Below are positions 15,887 to 23,190 of a stretch of 64,000 nucleotides of DNA, one piece after another; position 1 is the stretch's first letter; the number at the start of each line of letters is the position of its first letter. Location: contig NZ_JAMBOD010000005.1 of assembly GCF_023715445.1 (NCBI RefSeq), positions 1-64,000 on the forward strand, given 5' to 3'. The notes below the pieces were generated by a model, which saw only the letters and a list, made by a program, of their open reading frames with translations, searched no databases and was not told the origin of the DNA. The position numbers and the translations under genes were made by a program. This DNA comes from Fictibacillus nanhaiensis. Lineage in GTDB: Bacteria; Bacillota; Bacilli; Bacillales; Fictibacillaceae.

Positions 15887-15943
15887 CGACTCAAAATCGT
15901 GTTCCTTCTGGAGTGTCGGTTCGACCCCGACCACCGGTACCAT
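15887..15943 (+). repeat. attR core (57-bp direct repeat, right copy)
   Basis: Exact copy of the 3' part of tRNA-Leu(CAA) (2071-2127). It lacks the tRNA 5' half, so it is not a functional tRNA gene. Confidence 0.95.
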
Positions 15944-15959
15944 TACATACTAAATTGTA

Positions 15960-15986
15960 GTCAATGCTATATGCATTGGCTTTTTT
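15960..15986 (+). terminator. Original terminator of the tRNA operon, displaced by integration
   Basis: Stem GTCAATGC / GCATTGGC with a short AT loop and a TTTTTT tail lies 17 bases past attR. Before integration it would have followed tRNA-Leu directly. Confidence 0.8.
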
Positions 15987-15996
15987 ATTATAAAAT

Positions 15997-16740
15997 TGAA
16001 AACCCTAGGCTCGGCCTAGGGTTCCAAAAAGCTTACAGCGAGGTATTAAAAAAAACTCTTCCGAGATGCTAAAATAATTTTGGTTCGCCAACCAATATTC
16101 CAGCATCGGAGGAGTTTTCATTGTCAAAAGACATAAATAGTTTAGCACACACAAAATGGAATTGTAAGTATCATATCGTATTCGCACCTAAGTATAGAAG
16201 ACAAGTGATATACGGAAAGATTAAGAAAGACATTGGAGAAATATTACGGACACTGTGTGAGAGAAAAAGTGTAGAAATCATTTAAGCTACAGCGTGTCGA
16301 GATCATGTACATATGTTAGTGAGCATACCACCGAAACTAAGTGTATCTGCATTTGTAGGTTACTTAAAAGGAAAAAGCAGTTTAATGATATTTGATCGGC
16401 ACGCCAACCTAAAATATCGATATGGGAACCGAAAATTTTGGTGTACCGGTTTTTATGTAGATACAGTAGGCAGAAACAAAAAAGTGATAGAAGAATATAT
16501 TCGAAATCAAATTCAAGATGATGTAGTCGCAGAACAAATAAGCATGATGGAATATATTGATCCATTCACAGGCGAAGAGGTAAAGAGAAAACAACGGAAG
16601 TAACCAGGAGGCCTTTGAGGTCTGGCCCGTAGAAGTAGTGCACCTGGCGAACCCTTCAGAAGCCCTTTAGGGCATGGCCAGTAACAAAGGCTTCCAGCCG
16701 CAGAGAAAACCACCCGTTCTCACGGGTGGTTTTTATTTTG
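15997..16740 (+). mobile_element. IS200-type insertion sequence
   Basis: A single tnpA-type frame is flanked by subterminal hairpins and no inverted terminal repeats, as in IS200. The left hairpin is AACCCTAGGC / GCCTAGGGTT (16001-16023). Internal pairing of AAAACTCTTCCGAGATGCT (about 16050) with AGCATCGGAGGAGTTTT (about 16102-16118) would hide the tnpA ribosome binding site. The right hairpin AAACCACCCG / CGGGTGGTTT is at 16707-16733. Exact ends are uncertain by a few bases. It lies outside attR. Confidence 0.8.
16121..16603 (+). pseudogene. tnpA: tnpA, IS200 transposase interrupted by an in-frame stop
   Basis: Frame from TTG 16121 behind GGAGGAG reads as an HUH (Y1) transposase: WNCKYHIVFAPKYRR near the start, the metal-binding H-x-H in DHVHMLVSIPP, and the catalytic Tyr region FYVDTVG. 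A TAA at 16283-16285 (codon 55) falls where the family usually has Glu (I-I-E-A), so one G-to-T change made the stop. Otherwise the frame is full length (160 codons). The copy should not transpose by itself, although RNA or in trans use by another copy is possible. Confidence 0.85.
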
Positions 16741-16816
16741 CTTTTAATGGGGGCATGCCCATGTGTGAACCTCTTTCTTGTACACTGAATAGTTAAGTAT
16801 AAGGGGGGAGAAACAT

Positions 16817-17026
16817 ATGTATAGAGTGCAGCTGGGGACGATCATAGGGTTTGTTTTAATCGCAGTTTGCATTACCTCGATAGTTTTCTTAGTTTCTGAT
16901 ATTGCCCGCTATATGAATGTGATTGAAATCATGATTGATAAAATATTTTATTCCATGAGATTGATCCTGATTTTTATAACAATCTTAATTATCTCAGTGC
17001 TTTTTCTTATTAGAAATTATAAATGA
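16817..17026 (+). CDS. Small membrane protein, 69 aa
   Basis: Two transmembrane helices (about residues 7-28 and 46-66) with a short loop; strong GGGGGGAG ribosome binding site. No family recognised. A stand-alone gene ended by its own terminator. Confidence 0.65.
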   Translation: MYRVQLGTIIGFVLIAVCITSIVFLVSDIARYMNVIEIMIDKIFYSMRLILIFITILIISVLFLIRNYK

Positions 17027-17028
17027 GC

Positions 17029-17061
17029 AAGCGTTCTTACAAAAGTAGGAATGCTTTTTTT
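17029..17061 (+). terminator. Terminator after the 69-aa gene
   Basis: Stem AGCGTTCTTAC / GTAGGAATGCT with AAAA loop and a run of seven T. Confidence 0.85.
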
Positions 17062-17141
17062 GTTTCATTACTCATGACATAAAGTTTTACTAAGAAAATA
17101 AATTTAAGGAGTGATGTCTTTTTAGAAGGGGGTAACAAGTT

Positions 17142-17828
17142 GTGTTTAAAGAATTTTTTGATTTTAAAAAGTTAAGAAAAAAGTGGATTTATTTCGGGAC
17201 AATCACCTTAGTGTTAGTTCTTGTTAGTTGGTATTGTGCACATGCATTGGGTTACAACAAAGCTTCTATTTTGTTAGATGACAAAAAAATAACGGCTGAT
17301 GAGATTAATGATAAGATAGAGAGTCTGAAGAATGATCTGTCTGCAATTGAAGTAGAAGTAGCTGAAGCAGAAGAGGAACAAAGAAATAAACAAGCAGAAT
17401 TGAGTCAAATGAACTCCGAGTTTGAGGAAGTTACAAGTATAATTAATCAAAGAGATGATGTTCAGAAAGAATATGATACACTATCTCAGCAGATGGAAGA
17501 AAAAAATGGAGAGATAAAAGCTCTTAACCAGCAGATTTCTGATAAACAAAAAGAACTCGACATAATCACAAAAGGCATTGTTGTCAAAAAGAAAGAGCCA
17601 AGAGTGTTAGTTGCCGGAGTTTTTATAGCCGGTAAAGATATACCGGCCGGCCGATACAAAGTCGAACCGAACAGGGGATCAGGAAATTATTTTGTGAACG
17701 GCGGGGCAAAAGTAAATATCATTCTAGGTAAAGGTGACGATTTTTACTTGCCTGAATATGTGTTTGAATTAGATGAAGGCGATGAGATTGAAGCAACTTT
17801 GTCAGTAAAATATACACTTGTTGAGTAA
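17142..17828 (+). CDS. Membrane-anchored coiled-coil protein, 228 aa
   Basis: GTG start after AAGGGGGT. One N-terminal membrane helix (about 15-37) is followed by a long coiled coil (about 50-145, rich in Glu/Gln/Lys). A compact beta domain then begins at VAGVFIAGKDIPAGRYKVEP, a motif seen at the C-termini of many uncharacterised Gram-positive surface proteins. The C-terminal domain is probably outside the cell. The function is unknown; a spacer-plus-head architecture suggests a surface sensor or scaffold. Confidence 0.7.
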   Translation: MFKEFFDFKKLRKKWIYFGTITLVLVLVSWYCAHALGYNKASILLDDKKITADEINDKIESLKNDLSAIEVEVAEAEEEQRNKQAELSQMNSEFEEVTSIINQRDDVQKEYDTLSQQMEEKNGEIKALNQQISDKQKELDIITKGIVVKKKEPRVLVAGVFIAGKDIPAGRYKVEPNRGSGNYFVNGGAKVNIILGKGDDFYLPEYVFELDEGDEIEATLSVKYTLVE

Positions 17829-17910
17829 AAATGAATTAAATTTTTTAAAGAACTTGTCATAAATCCTATACATGCTGCTTATATATAGAACAAGTTAGTT
17901 GTAGGTTTTA

Positions 17911-17951
17911 ATGCAGGGCTTCGTTGACTCAATGAAGCCCTGCATTTTTTT
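17911..17951 (+). terminator. Strong terminator
   Basis: Perfect stem ATGCAGGGCTTC / GAAGCCCTGCAT with T7 tail. The apparent ORF that starts in this hairpin is rejected. Confidence 0.85.
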
Positions 17952-17983
17952 GTTTATGCCGGCAATCAAAAACGATTTAACGG

Positions 17984-18101
17984 CCAATCCACAAGTTTTA
18001 GCTGTTTATCCACGAGATTTGGAGGTCAATCCACGAGATTCAGCCTTCAATCAACAAGATTTAAAGGCTAATCCACAAGTTGAAGATGCCTATCCACGAG
18101 T
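17984..18101 (-). repeat. Six ~21-bp tandem units, TCGTGGATT-type, minus orientation
   Basis: On the plus strand the core AATCCAC(A/G)AG(A/T) or TATCCACGAG recurs at 17986, 18008, 18029, 18050 (variant AATCAACAAG), 18070 and 18091, a spacing of 20-22 bases. The reverse complement, CTCGTGGATT, matches the array at 40567-40665. It is intergenic, between convergent genes, and the spacers are not conserved. Confidence 0.8.
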
Positions 18102-18160
18102 CGACAAAATTCTCGCTCATACAAAGCACCCCCTCAGCCACACATAATTTAAACACCTGT

Positions 18161-18814
18161 TTAAATCACCTGAATCTCAGCCGTCCCGCCATTCACTTGA
18201 GTAAACATCTGTGCCATGGATTGCAGCAGTTCTTCGGCTTCATGCTTCTCCATAGAAGGCTGCAGATAAACGATGTGCAATGCATTTTGGACGCTTTCAT
18301 CCACCATCGTCCGTTTAGAGTCAACTATTGGGCTTCCAAACGCTCCAATAGAGTCTGCAGACAATAGCTTGCCTTCCATATTCATTTCACGTCCATTTAA
18401 CCCTTCATATGTATCTTCAGTACTTCCAATTCGAATTTCTACATTGCCTTCAATTTTATCAAGGTTATATAGTCCAATTGGTATCGCAAAACGGATTGAA
18501 AAGAAATTGTTAACATCAACACCTGAATTGATTGGAGGAAGATCTTTGCCATTTAATACCCGGCGCAAAAGAGCTTCTGAAGCCGGACGGTATCTGGATG
18601 GATCTGTGCCAAGCGCCTTAAATACATTCCGGTATTCAGCAACACCTGGATAATCAGCTGCTGATTTCTCTTCTAGTTTCAGGGATTCTAGAAAAAGCTG
18701 GAATCGGCCCTTAATCATTTGCGGAGACTCGCTAATCGCGATATCATTGTAAGTAATTGTGCCTATTTTAAAATGCGGGACAAGTTCTGAGATTTCTGGT
18801 GAAATAGTTATCAT
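18161..18814 (-). CDS. B3/B4 tRNA-binding-domain protein, 217 aa
   Basis: The protein (begins MITISPEISELVPHFKIGTI) matches the B3/4 domain found in the phenylalanyl-tRNA synthetase beta subunit and in free-standing editing-like proteins: FKALGTDPSRYRPASEALLR followed by an NSGVDVNN segment. The longer frame is shortened to ATG 18814, which has a GGGG ribosome binding site. Stand-alone B3/4 proteins probably act on mischarged tRNA or related ligands. It is divergent from queG, another tRNA-related gene. Confidence 0.8.
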   Translation of the reverse strand: MITISPEISELVPHFKIGTITYNDIAISESPQMIKGRFQLFLESLKLEEKSAADYPGVAEYRNVFKALGTDPSRYRPASEALLRRVLNGKDLPPINSGVDVNNFFSIRFAIPIGLYNLDKIEGNVEIRIGSTEDTYEGLNGREMNMEGKLLSADSIGAFGSPIVDSKRTMVDESVQNALHIVYLQPSMEKHEAEELLQSMAQMFTQVNGGTAEIQVI

Positions 18815-18891
18815 ATCGGAACCCCGTTTCTTAAATATATACTCGTAGTTTACCATACGTATGGAAAATAAATGTGAAAGGAGGGATATGC

Positions 18892-20037
18892 GTGACAAGT
18901 GCCCAGTTGAAAGAAGAGATTGTTGCATATAGTAAAGAAATCGGAATTGATAAAATCGGTTTTGCTAATGCTGATGTTTTTTCTGAATTAAAACAAAGGC
19001 TCCGAGTACAGCAAGATCTTCAATATCAATCAGGTTTTGAAGAAAAGGACATTGATAAAAGAACAGAGCCTGAACGGCTTCTCATAGGAGCTTCAAGCAT
19101 AATTTCGATTGCTCTTGCATATCCCTCCAAAATGAAAAATGCTCCGAAAAGTATAAAGGGAGAACGAAGAGGTATTTTTTGTAGAGCATCATGGGGAAAA
19201 GATTATCACCATATATTAAGAGAAAAGCTAGCATTGCTTGAGACTTTTATTATAGAAAGAGTTCCAGAAGCAAAAGTGAAATCAATGGTTGATACAGGTG
19301 AACTGTCAGACAGAGCCGTAGCCGAGAGAGCTGGAATTGGGTGGAGTGCAAAAAACTGTGCCATTATGTCACCTGAGTTTGGTTCTTATATGTATCTTGG
19401 AGAATTGGTAACCAATATAGCATTCCCGGCAGACACACCCATGGAAGACCAATGCGGTTCATGCAATAAATGTGTGGAGGCATGTCCAACAGGTGCTCTT
19501 GTACAGGGAGGACAGCTCGATTCTTCAAAATGTATTGCATTTTTAACGCAAACAAAAGATTTCTTGCCGGATCAATACAGAGAAAAACTTGGTAACCGTC
19601 TATACGGCTGTGATACGTGTCAAACTGTGTGTCCCAAGAATAAGGGAAAAGACTTTCATCACCATACAGAAATGGAGCCCGATCCTGAGGTTGCAAAGCC
19701 TCTATTACAGCCCTTATTGTCGATGAGCAATAAAGAGTTCAAAGAAAAGTTTGGGCATGTTTCAGGGAGCTGGAGAGGCAAAAAACCAATTCAGCGAAAT
19801 GCCATCATAGCATTGGCCCATTTTAAAGAAGAGGCCGCAATACCTGATTTAGTTCACTTATTAAAGAGTGACCCTAGACCCGTAATACGTGGAACTGCGG
19901 CTTGGGCTATCGGCAAGATTGGTGGAAAAGAAGCTGAATTGGAACTTTCATCAGCAAAAGAGCGCGAAAAAGACGATTTAGTGGCGTTAGAGATAGATAA
20001 AGGACTTAAAATGCTTCGAAATCAAGAAATTTCGTAA
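18892..20037 (+). CDS. queG: Epoxyqueuosine reductase QueG
   Basis: The last step of queuosine synthesis: B12-dependent reduction of epoxyqueuosine in tRNA. Two 4Fe-4S motifs are visible, CGSCNKCVEACPTGAL and CDTCQTVCPKNKG, after the flavodoxin-like N-terminal part and before a HEAT-like C-terminal segment (VIRGTAAWAIGKIGGKEAEL). At 381 aa it is family-typical (B. subtilis YhbA). Start GTG 18892 lies behind AAAGGAGGG; an earlier GTG at 18874 precedes that site. Confidence 0.95.
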   Translation: MTSAQLKEEIVAYSKEIGIDKIGFANADVFSELKQRLRVQQDLQYQSGFEEKDIDKRTEPERLLIGASSIISIALAYPSKMKNAPKSIKGERRGIFCRASWGKDYHHILREKLALLETFIIERVPEAKVKSMVDTGELSDRAVAERAGIGWSAKNCAIMSPEFGSYMYLGELVTNIAFPADTPMEDQCGSCNKCVEACPTGALVQGGQLDSSKCIAFLTQTKDFLPDQYREKLGNRLYGCDTCQTVCPKNKGKDFHHHTEMEPDPEVAKPLLQPLLSMSNKEFKEKFGHVSGSWRGKKPIQRNAIIALAHFKEEAAIPDLVHLLKSDPRPVIRGTAAWAIGKIGGKEAELELSSAKEREKDDLVALEIDKGLKMLRNQEIS

Positions 20038-20096
20038 TCGCATATCTTTAAAGTGTCCGATATAGTAAGGGCAAGTAATGAAAAGAAGGGATAATT

Positions 20097-20633
20097 ATGT
20101 GTCAGATTAAAACGTTACTCTATTATGAAGAAATGGAAAGCGTAATCGGACCGTTAACGATCATTGCAACGGAGAACGGAATCTGCCGTCTCGATTTTGG
20201 TTCAATGGAGGATAACCTTCCATCCTTACGTTCTTGGATGGCTAAGCATTTTATTAAAGGGGAACTCATTCATTCTCCTGAATATCTAGCTGATGCTGTT
20301 CAGCAATTAAATGCTTATTTTGCAGGTAATCTGCATGAGTTTAACATCCGCTATGATTTGTTTGGTACCCCCTTTCAGAAAAAGGTATGGAACCAGCTCA
20401 CAACAATTCCTTATGGCTTAACTTGCTCATATAAGGAAGTAGCCCAAGGGATCGGAGCACCTAAGGCTGTTCGTGCTGTAGGTAGTGCGAATAACCAGAA
20501 TCCTGTACCTGTTTTTATTCCGTGCCACCGTGTCATTGGAAGCAATGGTGCGCTTGTTGGATACGGTGGAGGATTAGACAAAAAGGAAATTTTATTATCG
20601 ATTGAACAGAATAGCTGTCAGAAGACTTCATAG
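20097..20633 (+). CDS. ogt: Methylated-DNA-protein-cysteine methyltransferase (Ogt)
   Basis: Suicide repair protein taking the methyl group from O6-methylguanine. The active-site motif IPCHRVIG and the preceding helix-turn-helix (YGLTCSYKEVAQGIGAPKAV) are intact. The 178 aa length is usual for Ogt. The ATG is preceded by AGAAGGG. It is followed closely by the amidase-domain gene and sits between queG and trmL. Confidence 0.93.
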   Translation: MCQIKTLLYYEEMESVIGPLTIIATENGICRLDFGSMEDNLPSLRSWMAKHFIKGELIHSPEYLADAVQQLNAYFAGNLHEFNIRYDLFGTPFQKKVWNQLTTIPYGLTCSYKEVAQGIGAPKAVRAVGSANNQNPVPVFIPCHRVIGSNGALVGYGGGLDKKEILLSIEQNSCQKTS

Positions 20634-20700
20634 AGCCCATAAGGGGTTCTTTTTTTTTATGTACCTCTCATATGTTAAAAGAAGCAGGGAGGTATGTCTT

Positions 20701-21585
20701 ATGTGGATGGAAACTTTAAAACAATATATCCAAAATCAGTCCCAATGGATGATTCATGCAGATGCGGATGGTAGAGGCTTCTTTTTAAAAGAAGAGCAGG
20801 AAAGCTTCTTACGTAAAAAACAAATGTATACCGATAGAAATGCATTTATCGTAAACAATCAGGCGAACGGAAGTGTGCTGCGTACTACAGAGTCTGAAGA
20901 CAAGATTAAAGTGGATTATCTCGTTCACTATAGTTTTTTGATAAAACATGGGTTTGATTTTTATGTAGAGGAAATGTCTCAAGAGCGACGTGCTGTTTTT
21001 TTTACAGATGGTGAGATGAAAAGCGATGAACCGGCGAATTCAGAAGGGAACTACCGGGAACTGCCGAAGATCGAACGTGAGAATGAATCGATTGCACCGA
21101 CAAAGGGCGGATATGACAGACTAGCCGCAGTAAGGTATGCAGAACGATGGTGGAATTCGTATAACCCCGCCTTTAAAACATTTGAGAATGATTGCACGAA
21201 TTACATTTCGCAAAGCATTCATGCAGGCGGGATTCCGATGACGCCGCAATCCATTAAATCAAAAGGATGGTGGATGAGGAACAATTCTTGGAGCTACAGC
21301 TGGTCGGTTGCTAATGCTCTAAGGTGGTACTTAAGCGGATCCAAATCAAGCTTGCAGGCTCAGGAAAAATCATCCGCTCATCTTTTACTGCCAGGTGATG
21401 TGATCTGCTATGATTTTGACGGAGATGGACATTATCAGCATACGACAATTGTTGTGGCAAAAGATCCGTCGGGAGAGCCGCTTGTAAATGCACATACAAC
21501 AAACAGCAGAATGAGATATTGGGGCTATGAAGACTCAACGGCATATACAAAAAGAATTCAATATAAATTTTTTCATATTCTTTAA
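20701..21585 (+). CDS. yhbB: Putative amidase-domain protein (YhbB-like), 294 aa
   Basis: The C-terminal half carries the amidase_6 pattern: YDRLAAVRYAERWWNSYNP, then NDCTNYISQSIHAGG with the putative catalytic Cys, and a late His region (DFDGDGHYQHTTIV). The enzyme class is related to peptidoglycan hydrolases, but no signal peptide is visible, so the location is unclear. Start ATG 20701 follows GGGAGG; the longer frame from 20602 overlaps ogt and is rejected. Gene order queG-(ogt)-yhbB-trmL is as in B. subtilis yhbA-yhbB-cspR. Confidence 0.85.
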   Translation: MWMETLKQYIQNQSQWMIHADADGRGFFLKEEQESFLRKKQMYTDRNAFIVNNQANGSVLRTTESEDKIKVDYLVHYSFLIKHGFDFYVEEMSQERRAVFFTDGEMKSDEPANSEGNYRELPKIERENESIAPTKGGYDRLAAVRYAERWWNSYNPAFKTFENDCTNYISQSIHAGGIPMTPQSIKSKGWWMRNNSWSYSWSVANALRWYLSGSKSSLQAQEKSSAHLLLPGDVICYDFDGDGHYQHTTIVVAKDPSGEPLVNAHTTNSRMRYWGYEDSTAYTKRIQYKFFHIL

Positions 21586-21670
21586 ACGGAAAGCTCGCCA
21601 TCTAGAGTGATATTCCAGAAAAAGTGCTATAATAAGTACTTGTTGGAATATTGTTTTTGAGGTGAGCTTT

Positions 21671-22144
21671 TTGGCTATACATGTTGTTTTATTTGAACCA
21701 CTGATTCCTGCTAATACAGGTAATATTGCTCGTACATGCGCGGGTACAGGCACTCATTTACATTTAATTCATCCATTGGGATTTTCTTTGGAAGATAAGT
21801 ACTTAAAGCGTGCCGGACTGGACTATTGGGAGCATGTTAAAATTCATCACCATGATTCATTGGATGCTTTCTTTAAGGAATACCCGGAAGGCGAATTTTA
21901 TTATATAACAAAATTCGGAGAACAGACGTATTCCGATTTTGATTATTCGAATTCAGAGAAGGACGTCTTTTTTGTGTTTGGAAAAGAAACGAAGGGGCTG
22001 CCGAGGGAACTGATCGATGCGAACATGGAAAGATGCTTGCGGATCCCGATGAATGATCATATTCGTTCATTAAACCTATCAAATACAGCAGCCATTCTGA
22101 TCTATGAGGCCTTACGCCAGCAAAGCTTTGGAGAGTTGAAATAA
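21671..22144 (+). CDS. trmL: tRNA (cytidine(34)-2'-O)-methyltransferase TrmL
   Basis: SPOUT methyltransferase of the wobble base of leucine tRNAs. Signature segments are EPLIPANTGNIARTCAGTG at the start, FVFGKETKGLPRELIDAN and the C-terminal RSLNLSNTAAILIYEALRQ. At 157 aa it is full length. TTG 21671 is preferred because the earlier GTG (21662) lies inside the AGGTGA ribosome binding site. It corresponds to B. subtilis cspR. Confidence 0.95.
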   Translation: MAIHVVLFEPLIPANTGNIARTCAGTGTHLHLIHPLGFSLEDKYLKRAGLDYWEHVKIHHHDSLDAFFKEYPEGEFYYITKFGEQTYSDFDYSNSEKDVFFVFGKETKGLPRELIDANMERCLRIPMNDHIRSLNLSNTAAILIYEALRQQSFGELK

Positions 22145-22154
22145 AGAAAAAATA

Positions 22155-22186
22155 AAAAACGTCCTTACTTGAAAGGGACGTTTTTG
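22155..22186 (+). terminator. Terminator after trmL
   Basis: Stem AAAAACGTCC / GGGACGTTTTT. Confidence 0.85.
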
Positions 22187-22204
22187 CTTCCATATGTATA
22201 TGGA

Positions 22205-22294
22205 TTAGTTTTTTCCAGGACGATCGTTATAGCCTGCTGTAAAGATTGCAGTCAGGAAGGCGAGCATCACTAGTAGGATGAGGATAAAATCCAT
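22205..22294 (-). CDS. Small hydrophobic protein, 29 aa
   Basis: Too short for routine gene finding, but ATG 22294 has a strong AAAGGAGGAG ribosome binding site 6 bases upstream. The product (MDFILILLVMLAFLTAIFTA plus GYNDRPGKN) is one membrane helix with a short polar tail. It is similar in shape to the tiny membrane proteins of sporulating Bacilli. It is convergent with trmL. Confidence 0.65.
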   Translation of the reverse strand: MDFILILLVMLAFLTAIFTAGYNDRPGKN

Positions 22295-22419
22295 TTGAAC
22301 TCCTCCTTTGAAAGTAGTCTTATTCTTTCCATTCTCTCTCCCCATTATAAATGAAAACGGTTTTCATGTGAATGTATTTCTGCGAAAGTTTACAAATTGA
22401 GGGGGATAAGAGTAAAAGA

Positions 22420-22977
22420 ATGAAGAAAAACGTTTATATGACAGGATATCTCCCTTTGTTTTCAATTATTCTCTTTAGCTGCAGTTTCGCTATTTATATC
22501 GAAAGGCTCGTTATAAAAAAACTCAAATACTTTGGTGTTTACCAGGGGATGCTTGAATTATTTGAGAGTCATGTTATTCATTTGTCGGTCTGGTTTTGTT
22601 TATTCTTATTGTTCTTTATGGGATTTGCAGCTTTAAAACTATTATCTGATACACTGACACATCTAAGCATGTTCTTTTTTTCTAAGGATACAGAAGGTGT
22701 CCTGCTGCAGCAGAGCAAGAGCGGAGGGTGGTTCTTTTTTGCCGGGGGAATGCTGGCAATTGTCTTAAACCATTCTATTTTGCTAATGCTTATCGTGTTT
22801 GTGTCAGCAGCTCTCGTTTATTTCTTTTATTTTCTTTTAAAGATTGGCTCAAGTTTTTCAACAGCAGGCATAATGGGCATGGTATTTATACATTTATTCT
22901 TCTGGGCAGGTTTTGGATTGCTGGTCGTGTATACGGTCTTGCGGTTATACAATGCATTTGTATCGTCGATTACATAA
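22420..22977 (+). CDS. Membrane protein, 185 aa
   Basis: About four to five hydrophobic segments (near residues 9-28, 50-80, 105-130, 145-180). Start ATG 22420 is chosen although GAGGGGG (22399-22405) is rather far away; the upstream frame has no better site. I do not recognise the family. Confidence 0.6.
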   Translation: MKKNVYMTGYLPLFSIILFSCSFAIYIERLVIKKLKYFGVYQGMLELFESHVIHLSVWFCLFLLFFMGFAALKLLSDTLTHLSMFFFSKDTEGVLLQQSKSGGWFFFAGGMLAIVLNHSILLMLIVFVSAALVYFFYFLLKIGSSFSTAGIMGMVFIHLFFWAGFGLLVVYTVLRLYNAFVSSIT

Positions 22978-23030
22978 AAGATTTAAGAGTGATTTTGTCG
23001 GAGAATGTCGACTCGTGGTTATTTTACATT

Positions 23031-23105
23031 TAACGTGGGATTATTTCAATTAAGCAAGGAATTATCTCGATTAACGTGGGATTATTTTAATTAAGCAAGG
23101 AATTA
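23031..23105 (+). repeat. 41-bp tandem duplication (1.8 copies)
   Basis: TAACGTGGGATTATTT(C/T)AATTAAGCAAGGAATTA starts at 23031 and again at 23072 with one mismatch. A related ACTCGTGGTTATTTTA lies just upstream at 23010. Intergenic, no ORF. Confidence 0.75.
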
Positions 23106-23153
23106 AACTCCCCTGCTTTGAGTTTATTAAAATTCGAGTGCAACTTTAAAGCA

Positions 23154-23190
23154 AAAACCCTGCCACTTCACCAAGCGACAGGGCTTTTCA
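23154..23190 (-). terminator. Terminator of the penicillin-binding protein gene
   Basis: Read on the minus strand: AGCCCTGTCG, loop, then GGCAGGGTTTTTGC. Confidence 0.75.

Larger units (their letters stand above)
2071..15943 (+). mobile_element. Integrated ~13.8 kb element in tRNA-Leu, candidate phage satellite (PICI-like)
   Basis: Boundaries are the 57-bp exact direct repeats 2071-2127 and 15887-15943, 13,816 bp apart. Visible content from left to right: tyrosine integrase; HTH protein; a second small recombinase on the minus strand; three AT-rich minus-strand genes; a repeat-rich non-coding region; then a rightward module of Cro/C1 regulator, P-loop ATPase, zinc-finger protein, small ORFs, scaffold-like protein and TerS-like protein; last a small gene plus GNAT cargo. 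No portal, capsid, large terminase, tail, lysis or conjugation gene is recognisable. Family knowledge: Gram-positive PICIs typically have an integrase at one end and terS near the other. That makes a satellite the best reading, but a degraded prophage or a mobilisable element remains possible. Confidence 0.75.

Noticed and set aside
2071-15943. Complete prophage
   Set aside because: No portal, capsid, tail, lysis or large terminase gene is recognisable and the element is only 13.8 kb.
15851-16072. ORF over attR, and the idea of a second tRNA-Leu gene at 15887-15943
   Set aside because: Only the 3' 57 bases of the tRNA are present; it is the attachment-site duplicate.
17984-18101. CRISPR array
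   Set aside because: The repeat core is only about 10 bases, spacers are about 11 bases and degenerate, and no cas genes are present.
17911-18147. ORF giving heptapeptide-like repeats (NPQV, YPRD, NPRD)
   Set aside because: It starts inside a perfect terminator hairpin and has no ribosome binding site; the peptide periodicity comes from the 21-bp DNA repeat.
18874-18891. Longer start of queG
   Set aside because: The GTG at 18874 lies upstream of the AAAGGAGGG site that serves GTG 18892.
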